DNA of 8,925 bases from Parachlamydiaceae bacterium. GTDB taxonomy: Bacteria > Chlamydiota > Chlamydiia > Chlamydiales > Parachlamydiaceae. The notes beneath the pieces are model-generated. The model saw nothing but the letters and a program-made list of their open reading frames with translations. It was not told where the DNA came from and made no database searches. The DNA is taken from positions 1 through 8,925 of the forward strand of contig JACCVN010000435.1 in the NCBI GenBank assembly GCA_013698165.1, in the 5' to 3' direction. The translations under genes and the position numbers were made by a program. This document shows positions 1 to 6,190 of this stretch, in pieces (positions within the stretch are counted from its first letter, which is position 1; each line of letters starts with the position of its first letter).

Positions 1-76
1 GAGTCTAAAAATATCTGGTTAAATAATTCATTTTGGCTCATTAGAAGTGGTATAAGCACTAGATGGAGTCATCATT

Positions 77-913
77 ATGCGTACGATTTGGACAGGGGCG
101 ATCAGCTTTGGGTTAGTGAATATTCCCATTCGCATGTATACCGCAACCAAAGACAAAGAGCTTTCCTTTGTATTGTTGCACAAAAAAGATCTTTCACAAA
201 TTCGCTTCGCCCGCATATGTAAAGCCGAAGAGAAAGAGGTCCCCTGGTCAGAAATTGTTAAGGGCTACGAGTACGATAAAGGCAATTACGTCGTCATGAA
301 CGATGAAGATTTTGCATCGGCAAATCTCAAAAAGTCTAAAACCATCGAGATTATCAATTTTATTAATGAAGATGAGATCGAAACTCTCTATTATGTAAAA
401 CCTTATTTTTTAGAGCCCGATAAAAATGCAGTTATGGCTTATAGCCTGCTGAGAGAGGCTTTAAAGAAATCTAAAAAAGTGGGTTTGGCAAAATTTGTCT
501 TCAAAAATAAAGAACATCTTGCAGTGATCAAAGCGCATGGGAACATGATCATTCTTAATCAATTGAGATATGAGACAGAACTTGTGAAAGCTAGTGATTT
601 AGATATTCCTAAGGCATTAGGGAAAACAGAAAGCAAAGAGTTAGAAATTGCTTTAAAGCTGATTGACCACATGACTGCACCTTTTACTCCTGAAAAGTAT
701 AAAGACACCTACACTGAAGACTTGAAAAATATTATAAAGCAAAAATCTAAGGGCAAAACCGTACATCCTAAAACTGATGAGCCAAAACCAACAAAAGTCC
801 ATGATATCATGTCATTGCTGAAAGCCAGTTTAGAAGAGAAGCCTACCCCAAAAAAGAAAAAGAGTGAGTCACCAAAACCGAAAGTGGTAAAGAAAGCCAG
901 GGTGGCAAAGTAA
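77..913 (+). CDS. ku: Bacterial Ku protein (non-homologous end joining)
   Basis: Ku forms a homodimeric ring on double-strand DNA ends and recruits LigD. The start is typical of the family (MRTIWTGAISFGLVNIP), and ATG 77 has GGAG at 65-68, eight bases upstream. Family blocks follow: EVPWSEIVKGYEYDKG (about 54-69), the IEIINFI strand (about 90-96), YYVKPYFLEP (105-114), a LLREAL helix (124-129), and KVGLAKFVF with KEHLAVI (about 134-151). The core ends near FTPEKYKDTY (203-212). After about residue 220 the chain becomes a lysine- and proline-rich basic tail, with a short helix VHDIMSLLKASLEE (241-254). That helix resembles the conserved C-terminal element by which bacterial Ku contacts LigD; this role is inference. 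The length of 278 residues is normal. ligD follows after 13 bases, so the two genes are almost certainly cotranscribed. Confidence 0.97.
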   Translation: MRTIWTGAISFGLVNIPIRMYTATKDKELSFVLLHKKDLSQIRFARICKAEEKEVPWSEIVKGYEYDKGNYVVMNDEDFASANLKKSKTIEIINFINEDEIETLYYVKPYFLEPDKNAVMAYSLLREALKKSKKVGLAKFVFKNKEHLAVIKAHGNMIILNQLRYETELVKASDLDIPKALGKTESKELEIALKLIDHMTAPFTPEKYKDTYTEDLKNIIKQKSKGKTVHPKTDEPKPTKVHDIMSLLKASLEEKPTPKKKKSESPKPKVVKKARVAK

Positions 914-926
914 AGAGAAGGTTTTT

Positions 927-3398
927 ATGAGTCTGAAAGAATATCACTCAAAAAGAGATTTCAAAGAAACCGCTGAACCAAAAGGTCAGAAGTCAAAGAC
1001 TTCAATTCCATCATTTAATTTTTGTGTGCAAAAGCATGCTGCCAGAAATTTGCATTATGATTTTCGGCTAGAATATCGCGGCGTTCTGTTAAGTTGGGCG
1101 GTCCCGAAAGGTCCTTCTATGAATCCCAAAGATAAACGGCTCGCTATCCATGTAGAAGATCACCCTCTGGAATATCAATATTTTGAAGGCACTATTCCAA
1201 AAGGTGAATATGGCGCAGGAACTGTTGAGATTTGGGATCATGGCACCTATACGGTTCCTGAGTCTAAACCCGGCAAAGATACGAATGAAAAGATGAGCCT
1301 GGGATTAGCCAAAGGTCATTTAGAGATCATTCTGGCAGGTAAAAAGCTGAAGGGCCACTTTGTCATACAGAAATTAAAAAAAGATGATCCAAGCGACAAG
1401 TCATGGTTATTAATAAAAATGGGTGATGAGTATGCGGTGGAAGATTCCGACACTGAAAATTCAAAATCGTTGACCCCGGTTTCAAAAAAAAAAACCCAAA
1501 AGATTCCCACATTTATTAGTCCTATGCTTGCAACACTAGTACCTGAAGCATTCAATGGCAATGAGTGGCTTTTTGAAATTAAGTGGGATGGCTACCGAGG
1601 GTTAGCGTGGCTTGACGCAGGAAAGGTCAAATTGATGTCTCGAAATGAACTCGATTTGTCCGCAAAATTTCCCTCTATCATTAAAGAACTAAAAAAAATG
1701 CCCGGGCAAGCGATCTTTGATGGCGAACTTGTGGTATTAGATTCCGAAGGAAAATCTCAATTTCAATTGATGCAAAATTATCAGAAAACCGGCAAAGGCG
1801 CGCTCTACTATTACGTCTTCGATCTTCTTTTCAAAGATGGAATGGATCTTCGCGACCTCCCTTTAATTGAAAGAAAAGAGATTTTAAAAAAAACTCTAAG
1901 TTCTGTACCCCTTGAATTTGTCCGCTATAGCGATCATGTCATGAAAAGTGGGAATGATTTTTTTAAGAAAGCTGTTCAAAAACATCTCGAAGGGGTTGTC
2001 GGTAAATCCATAAATAGCACTTATCAATCCCGCCGCAGTCGCGATTGGGTAAAAATCAAGTCCTCTTTAAGGCAGGAAGTTGTTATCGGCGGTTTTACAG
2101 ATCCACGGGGATCCCGCAAAAAGTTTGGAGCTTTATTAGTGGGCATCTATGGTAAGGATAAAAAACTCCAGTACTCAGGGCATGTTGGAGGAGGATTTAC
2201 GGAAACGCTTCTTCAAGATACGTATGATCAGCTTAAACCATTGATTCAAACAAAATCACCTTTTAATGTTGAGCCTAAACCAAATATGCCTGTGACGTGG
2301 GTAAAACCCTCATTGGTATGCGAAGTATCATTTGCTGAATGGACTCAGGATAACATCATGCGTCAACCTATCTTCCAAGGTCTTCGCATTGATAAATCCC
2401 CTAAAGCGGTATCGAAGGAGAGTCCTGAAGTTGTGCCTTCTGAAAGCTCTGTAAGGGCTGATTCAAAAAGAGCAAAGGGGAAAATGGATAATGAAAAGGA
2501 CCTCGTTTTGTCGCATCAGGACAAAATCTACTGGCCCAAAGAGAAATATACGAAAGGGGACTTGCTCGAATATTATCGGGAAATCGCTCCCTTTATTCTT
2601 CCTTATTTGAAAGATAAGCCTCTTATGCTGCATCGTTTCCCAAACGGAATTAACGGAATGGATTTTTATCAAAAAGATATAAATTTTTCTTCACCGGAAT
2701 GGATAAAGACCTATCCCATAAAGCATGAAGAGAAAACAGACACATATATTATTATCGACAGCTTAAAAAGCCTGCTCTTTGCAGTTAATCTTGGAAGCAT
2801 TGAATTGCACCCCTTTATTTCAAATATAAAAAATCTGAACAATCCCGATTTTTGTGTAATTGATTTAGACCCTTTAGACATTTCATTTGATAAAGTTGTT
2901 GAAGCCGCTTTGGTCACCCACAAAATTTTAGACAATATTGGTGTCAAAAATTTTTGTAAAACTTCAGGGCTCACCGGATTGCAAATATTGATCCCCCTTA
3001 AAGGGAAGTACAGCTTCGAGCAATCGAAGCAATTTGCAGAAATCATCGTAAGCTATGTCCATCAAGAGCTTCCAGCATTTACGTCTATGGAAAGAAGCCC
3101 TGCAAAAAGAGCAAAAAAAATCTACTTAGACTTCTTGCAAAATCGCTTCGCCCAAACCATTGTCTCTCCCTACTCTGTTCGTCCTGCGTCTTTTGCGCCT
3201 GTTTCGACACCCTTACTTTGGGAGGAAGTGTCCAAAAAACTAAATCCTAAAGATTTTAATATCAAGACAGTCCCAGCCAGAGTTCATGACATGGGGGATC
3301 TTTTGAAGCCTATATTATCTGCCAGCACGAATATAGGCCAAGCTCTCACAAAATTAGAAAGGATTGGGGAGTCGTCACCAACAAAACTTGGCACTTGA
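927..3398 (+). CDS. ligD: Multifunctional ATP-dependent DNA ligase LigD (PE-LIG-POL)
   Basis: LigD processes, fills and seals Ku-bound DNA ends. Three domains are visible. The 3'-phosphoesterase (about 25-165) has H37, H43, D45 and R47 in the HxxxxxHxDxR signature, plus DHP at 78-80. The ligase (about 195-490) has nucleophile K219 in KWDGYR, SRN (238-240), the acidic E267 in FDGEL, EGVVGK (355-360) and WVKIK (374-378), followed by an OB fold. The primase-like polymerase (about 525-805) has IELHP (626-630), metal ligands D646 and D648 in DLDP, DFLQNR (735-740) and PYSVRP (748-753). This is the Pseudomonas-type order rather than the mycobacterial POL-PE-LIG order. In the polymerase nucleotide-binding motif the stretch reads SGLTGLQ, where many homologues have SGxKGLH. 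A linker at about 170-194 holds an 11-A run. The start has AGAGAAGG at 914-921. It shares an operon with ku. Confidence 0.97.
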   Translation: MSLKEYHSKRDFKETAEPKGQKSKTSIPSFNFCVQKHAARNLHYDFRLEYRGVLLSWAVPKGPSMNPKDKRLAIHVEDHPLEYQYFEGTIPKGEYGAGTVEIWDHGTYTVPESKPGKDTNEKMSLGLAKGHLEIILAGKKLKGHFVIQKLKKDDPSDKSWLLIKMGDEYAVEDSDTENSKSLTPVSKKKTQKIPTFISPMLATLVPEAFNGNEWLFEIKWDGYRGLAWLDAGKVKLMSRNELDLSAKFPSIIKELKKMPGQAIFDGELVVLDSEGKSQFQLMQNYQKTGKGALYYYVFDLLFKDGMDLRDLPLIERKEILKKTLSSVPLEFVRYSDHVMKSGNDFFKKAVQKHLEGVVGKSINSTYQSRRSRDWVKIKSSLRQEVVIGGFTDPRGSRKKFGALLVGIYGKDKKLQYSGHVGGGFTETLLQDTYDQLKPLIQTKSPFNVEPKPNMPVTWVKPSLVCEVSFAEWTQDNIMRQPIFQGLRIDKSPKAVSKESPEVVPSESSVRADSKRAKGKMDNEKDLVLSHQDKIYWPKEKYTKGDLLEYYREIAPFILPYLKDKPLMLHRFPNGINGMDFYQKDINFSSPEWIKTYPIKHEEKTDTYIIIDSLKSLLFAVNLGSIELHPFISNIKNLNNPDFCVIDLDPLDISFDKVVEAALVTHKILDNIGVKNFCKTSGLTGLQILIPLKGKYSFEQSKQFAEIIVSYVHQELPAFTSMERSPAKRAKKIYLDFLQNRFAQTIVSPYSVRPASFAPVSTPLLWEEVSKKLNPKDFNIKTVPARVHDMGDLLKPILSASTNIGQALTKLERIGESSPTKLGT
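1484..1494 (+). repeat. 11-A homopolymer in the ligD interdomain linker
   Basis: Eleven consecutive A bases encode the end of S186 through K187-K189 to the start of T190, between the phosphoesterase and ligase domains. A one-base gain puts TAG at 1517-1519 in frame (protein of about 197 residues). A one-base loss puts TAG at 1537-1539 in frame (about 203 residues). Either slip would leave a phosphoesterase-only protein. The tract and the stops are seen directly; any slippage is inference. Confidence 0.85.
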
Positions 3399-3407
3399 TC
3401 CTTTTTT
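3361..3407 (+). terminator. Possible weak terminator of the ku-ligD operon
   Basis: GGATTGGG (3361-3368) can pair with CTTGATCC (3394-3401), with three G-T wobbles. The loop holds a small CCAA/TTGG stem, and six T bases follow at once (3402-3407). The hairpin overlaps the ligD stop codon (TGA 3396-3398). The stem is weak, so some read-through toward groES is likely. Confidence 0.4.
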
Positions 3408-3431
3408 CTGCTAAATCACTTCGATCAACTC

Positions 3432-3460
3432 TTGACTTTTTTCCGCCGCACTTCTACACT
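3432..3460 (+). promoter_or_regulatory. Sigma70-type promoter for groESL
   Basis: TTGACT (3432-3437) and TACACT (3455-3460) are separated by exactly 17 bases and match the -35 and -10 consensus at 5/6 and 4/6. Transcription would start near 3467, giving a leader of about 53 bases before the groES ATG. No CIRCE operator (TTAGCACTC, nine bases, GAGTGCTAA) is present between 3399 and 3519. Confidence 0.65.
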
Positions 3461-3519
3461 ATTCTTTTAAACACAATGAGTCTTTCTCAAAAGTCTCACA
3501 ACTATTTAGGAGAACGGAA

Positions 3520-3828
3520 ATGCCTGACAATCAACCAAAAATTAAGCCTCTTGGAAATCGTGTGTTGGTCGAACGCTCTAAGCCCCAATCCTCTAAAGGC
3601 GGAATTCTTTTGCCTGATTCAGCTCAAGAAAAGCCAAAAGAAGGCGTCGTCATTGCTATTGGACCAGGTAAAATGAACGAGCAAGGTCAAATTGAAACGA
3701 TGAATCTTAAAATTGGCGACAGAGTTCTTTTCAGCTCTTACTCCGGCACTGAAATCAAACAAAATGAAGAAGAGGGTAAATATCTCATCCTCTCAGAAGA
3801 AGACGTATTAGGCGTTCTGACTCACTAA
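3520..3828 (+). CDS. groES: Co-chaperonin GroES (Hsp10)
   Basis: GroES is the heptameric lid of the GroEL chamber in the cytoplasm. The 102-residue product has the family opening KIKPLGNRVLVER (7-19) and a mobile loop with GGILLP (27-32) that contacts GroEL. The usual core follows: DSAQEKPKEG, VIAIGPGK (44-51), IGDRVLFSSYSGTEIK (65-80) and the closing EEDVLGVL (93-100). ATG 3520 is chosen because TAGGAG at 3507-3512 sits seven bases upstream and the protein aligns from its first residues. groEL starts 32 bases after the stop, so this is a normal groESL operon driven by the promoter at 3432-3460. The GGILLPDSAQEKPKEG style recalls PVC-group sequences, which is inference from memory. Confidence 0.98.
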   Translation: MPDNQPKIKPLGNRVLVERSKPQSSKGGILLPDSAQEKPKEGVVIAIGPGKMNEQGQIETMNLKIGDRVLFSSYSGTEIKQNEEEGKYLILSEEDVLGVLTH

Positions 3829-3860
3829 AAATTATATTATCTTACTCCAGGAGTTGACAG

Positions 3861-5540
3861 ATGGCAAAAATGCTACAATTTCATGAAGAAGCGCTTAAGT
3901 CGCTTTTAAAAGGCGTGCGCATGTTAGCTAAAGCAGTTAAAGTGACCCTAGGCCCTAAAGGCCGAAATGTCGTTATTAACAAAAGCTTCGGCTCTCCGCT
4001 CTCGACAAAAGACGGCGTTACTGTCGCTAAGGAAATTACCTTAAAAGATAAATTCGAAAATATGGGCGCCCAACTAGTTAAAGAAGTTGCATCAAAAACT
4101 TCCGATAAAGCTGGAGACGGTACAACCACAGCGATTGTTCTTGCAGAAGCTATTTTCACTGCTGGAGCTAAAAACGTGGCTGCAGGGTCAAATCCAATGC
4201 TTCTTAAAAAAGGTATCGATCGCGCAGTTGAAACGTTAATAAAAGCTTTAGATGCTATGGCACTGCCGATTAATAGTTCTAAAGAAGTGAAACAGATTGC
4301 GACAATCTCTGCTAACAATGATGCTGAAATTGGTCAGATTATTGCTGATGCTATGGAAAAAGTCGGTAAAGATGGAATTATCACTGTTGGTGATGCTAAA
4401 GGGATCGAGACTGAGCTCCAAGTGGTTGAAGGCATGCAGTTCGATAAAGGATATCTTTCACCATATTTCATCACAAATCCAGAAAACATGACTGTTGAGC
4501 TGCATAATGCGCAGATCTTAATCACGGATAAAAGACTTTCCACTGCAAAAGAAATCGTGCCCATCCTCGAAAAAGCTGTTGAAAAAGGTTCTGCTCCTTT
4601 ACTGATCATTGCCGATGACATTGATGGCGAAGCCTTGGCGACTTTGGTCGTAAACAAGCTAAAAGGTGGACTTCAGGTTTGTGCAGTAAAAGCTCCAGGT
4701 TTTGGCGATCGACGTAAAGCAATGTTGCAAGACATTGCAACTCTAACGGGCGCAACTGTCATTACTGAAGAACTTGGCCTGCGTATTGAAGAAGTGGATA
4801 TTAATGTTTTAGGTCATGCCAAAACGATAAAAATTTCGAAAGAAGAAACAACTATCGTCGATGGCGCCGGCAATGAGCCTGAAATTCAAGCCCGTGTCGC
4901 TCAGATTAAAGCTGAAATTGTACACACTTCTACTTCTAGCTACGATAAGGAAAAGCTGGAAGAGCGTCTAGCGAAATTGGTGGGCGGTGTTGCGATTATC
5001 AATGTCGGAGCAGCGACTGAAACGGAACTAAAAGAGAAAAAAGCCCGTGTCGAAGATGCCTTACATGCCACACGTGCGGCTGTTAGCGAAGGGATTGTTC
5101 CTGGCGGTGGCGTAGCTCTCTTGCGCGCTATCAAGAGTCTTGACCAGCTTAAATTGACCGGCGATGAAGCTATCGGTGTTGCTATTGTGCGCCAAGCGGC
5201 TTTTGCCCCTACGACAGAAATTGCTAATAACTGCGGAACTTCCGGCAATCTGATCGCCGAAAAGGTCTACGAAGCAACTGGCAACATTGGCTATAACGGT
5301 ATAACCGGTGAACTCACCGATCTCGTTAAAGCCGGAGTTATTGACCCTGTGCTCGTCACAAAGAGCGCTTTGGTGCATGCGGCTTCTGTCAGCGGTCTTC
5401 TGCTAACAACTAAATGCATGATTACCGATAAACCAGCTCCAAAAGGCAGCCAACCAGCCGGTATGGGTGGAATGGGCGGCATGGGTGGTATGGGCGGCAT
5501 GGGTGGCATGGGCGGAATGGGCGGAATGGGCATGATGTAA
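3861..5540 (+). CDS. groEL: Chaperonin GroEL (Hsp60)
   Basis: GroEL forms the ATP-driven double-ring folding chamber. Signature blocks are intact: VTLGPKGRNVV (28-38), ATP-site D51 in TKDGVTVA, GDGTTT with D86, SANNDAEIG (150-158), substrate-binding aromatics near KGYLSPYF (196-203), VKAPGFGDRRKAML (276-289), the catalytic aspartate D399 in RVEDALHATRAAV, and the EGIVPGGG segment (410-417). The chain is 559 residues, a little longer than the usual 545-550. The extra length is a C-terminal Gly-Gly-Met tail. The start has AGGAG at 3849-3853, seven bases before the ATG. A hairpin terminator lies 30-65 bases after the stop. All key catalytic residues are present, so this looks like a working chaperonin. 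Chlamydia-like bacteria often carry further groEL copies; whether this genome does cannot be seen here. Confidence 0.98.
   Translation: MAKMLQFHEEALKSLLKGVRMLAKAVKVTLGPKGRNVVINKSFGSPLSTKDGVTVAKEITLKDKFENMGAQLVKEVASKTSDKAGDGTTTAIVLAEAIFTAGAKNVAAGSNPMLLKKGIDRAVETLIKALDAMALPINSSKEVKQIATISANNDAEIGQIIADAMEKVGKDGIITVGDAKGIETELQVVEGMQFDKGYLSPYFITNPENMTVELHNAQILITDKRLSTAKEIVPILEKAVEKGSAPLLIIADDIDGEALATLVVNKLKGGLQVCAVKAPGFGDRRKAMLQDIATLTGATVITEELGLRIEEVDINVLGHAKTIKISKEETTIVDGAGNEPEIQARVAQIKAEIVHTSTSSYDKEKLEERLAKLVGGVAIINVGAATETELKEKKARVEDALHATRAAVSEGIVPGGGVALLRAIKSLDQLKLTGDEAIGVAIVRQAAFAPTTEIANNCGTSGNLIAEKVYEATGNIGYNGITGELTDLVKAGVIDPVLVTKSALVHAASVSGLLLTTKCMITDKPAPKGSQPAGMGGMGGMGGMGGMGGMGGMGGMGMM
5460..5537 (+). 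repeat. 9-bp tandem repeat coding the GroEL Gly-Gly-Met tail
   Basis: The repeat encodes residues 534-559: GM, then seven GGM units, then GMM. The units follow GGN-GGN-ATG with varied third bases. A GGM tail is normal for GroEL and lines the bottom of the chamber; this one is longer than the roughly four units of the E. coli protein. Confidence 0.9.
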
Positions 5541-5566
5541 GCCTTTCCAAAATCTTGCCCGTTGTC

Positions 5567-5605
5567 AAAAACAACATCCTTTCTAAGGGAGAGATGTTGG
5601 TTTTT
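5567..5605 (+). terminator. Rho-independent terminator of groESL
   Basis: CAACATC (5572-5578) pairs with GATGTTG (5593-5599). Inside, CTTTC (5579-5583) pairs with GGGAG (5587-5591) using wobbles, leaving a TAA loop and one bulged A. A five-T run follows (5601-5605), and it is mirrored by AAAAA at 5567-5571, so the element could also stop transcription from the other strand. An outer CCCGT/ACGGG pair (5558-5562 and 5611-5615) may lengthen the stem. Confidence 0.75.
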
Positions 5606-5647
5606 CGCGCACGGGAACTGGCAGAGGCGCAATTGAAACTAGTTTTT

Positions 5648-5825
5648 GCAGACATATAATCGCCATACTGAATCTGAGAACTTTAGTCTACGCCAAAGCC
5701 TCGTGGGTTGAGCTCATTTGAAAGGCCCTGTATTGTACAATACAAGGCCTTTTAAATGAGCTCAACCGCGACAGCTTTCGCGTTGCCCAAATTCTCAGAT
5801 TCAGTTATGTCGAGTATATGTTTGC
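5648..5825. repeat. Long imperfect inverted repeat (foldback or MITE-like element)
   Basis: Two arms of about 89 bases are complementary over most of their length. The core 5706-5767 is a 62-base palindrome centred between 5736 and 5737, with one mismatch (C5728/A5745) and one G-T pair (5720/5753). A more diverged middle part (5681-5705 against 5768-5791) still pairs through AAAGC/GCTTT and neighbours. Then comes a perfect 14-bp outer stem, 5667-5680 against 5792-5805. The pairing continues outward with few mismatches to 5648 and 5825. There is no spacer, no open reading frame and no clear target-site duplication. It may be a palindromic mobile-element relic, an RNA hairpin or a dispersed genomic repeat; which one cannot be told from one copy. 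Confidence 0.85.
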
Positions 5826-5827
5826 CT

Positions 5828-5857
5828 AAACCCGTGCCCAAACCTGTGTCCGTGCCC
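5828..5857. repeat. Degenerate hexamer array (GTGCCC-like)
   Basis: AAACCCGTGCCC (5828-5839) is followed directly by AAACCTGTGTCC (5840-5851), identical at 10 of 12 positions, and then by a further GTGCCC (5852-5857). It can be read as five six-base units. It abuts the right end of the foldback element and ends 29 bases before the next gene. Confidence 0.55.
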
Positions 5858-5886
5858 GAATATTAATCATTTTCAACGAGAAAACT

Positions 5887-6147
5887 ATGCCTACATATGG
5901 ATATCATTGTATCCAGTGTAAACATTCACTGGATGCCTTTCAAAAGATGACGGATAAGCTACTGTTAATATGTCCTCAATGTGGACATGAAACTCTGCGC
6001 CGCGGCCCAGGGGGTGGTATAGGAGTTTCTTTTACCGGCAAAAGCTTTTCGGCCTCAACAAGGCATATTGAAACCGAGCCATCAGGAACTAAGCCTCCAG
6101 GCTGCTGCCCTTGCAAAAAATCTGAAGATTCTTGTTCTGACAAATAA
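5887..6147 (+). CDS. FmdB-family small zinc-ribbon protein
   Basis: This 86-residue protein starts with the FmdB-type zinc ribbon: MPTYGYHC, then C8/C11 and C29/C32 as two CxxC pairs that should bind one zinc ion, followed by TLRRGPGGGIGVSF (36-49). Most relatives continue with a GSGFYITDY-like segment. Here it reads GKSFSASTRH, so that part has diverged. The tail adds a cysteine cluster CCPC (73-76) and C83. The family is widespread in bacteria and its exact role is unclear, with a regulatory or nucleic-acid link proposed for some members, so no function is assigned. The ribosome site is weak (GAG, six bases before the ATG). The ligase gene starts 43 bases downstream on the same strand with no terminator between, so cotranscription is possible. 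Confidence 0.85.
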   Translation: MPTYGYHCIQCKHSLDAFQKMTDKLLLICPQCGHETLRRGPGGGIGVSFTGKSFSASTRHIETEPSGTKPPGCCPCKKSEDSCSDK

Positions 6148-6190
6148 ATTTCTGTTACTCAGTAAATGTAATTTTGCACGGGGAGTATAA

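Larger units (their letters stand above)
5541..5886. other. 346-base gene-free gap after groEL
   Basis: From left to right the gap holds the groESL terminator, the long foldback element and the degenerate hexamer array, then a short AT-rich stretch with a weak ribosome site (GAG 5878-5880) for the zinc-ribbon gene. I see no convincing gene and no promoter with two good boxes. Confidence 0.7.

Noticed and set aside
27..56. Promoter for ku: TTCATT (27-32) and TATAAG (51-56), 18 bases apart
   Set aside because: The -35 box is poor (3/6), and transcription would start at about 63, leaving only some 14 bases before the ATG and almost none before the GGAG. The true promoter may lie upstream of the window.
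3395..3676. Plus-strand open frame of 93 codons overlapping groES
   Set aside because: It overlaps groES in another frame, has no recognisable motif, and covers the promoter and leader region. It is a shadow frame.
3881..5378. Several minus-strand open frames inside groEL
   Set aside because: groEL is certain from its motifs. The antisense frames have no ribosome sites or family features and arise from codon bias.
5291..5655. Minus-strand open frames opposite the groEL 3' end, rich in Pro and Ile or in Pro, Phe and Arg
   Set aside because: Their repetitive composition is the reverse complement of the Gly-Gly-Met repeat, so they are artefacts of that repeat.
5861..5866. TATTAA as a -10 box for the zinc-ribbon gene
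   Set aside because: No acceptable -35 box lies 16-18 bases upstream; that position falls in the hexamer array.
6158..6168. Small TTAC/GTAA inverted repeat between the zinc-ribbon gene and ddl
   Set aside because: It is four base pairs with no T-run after it, too weak to be a terminator or operator.
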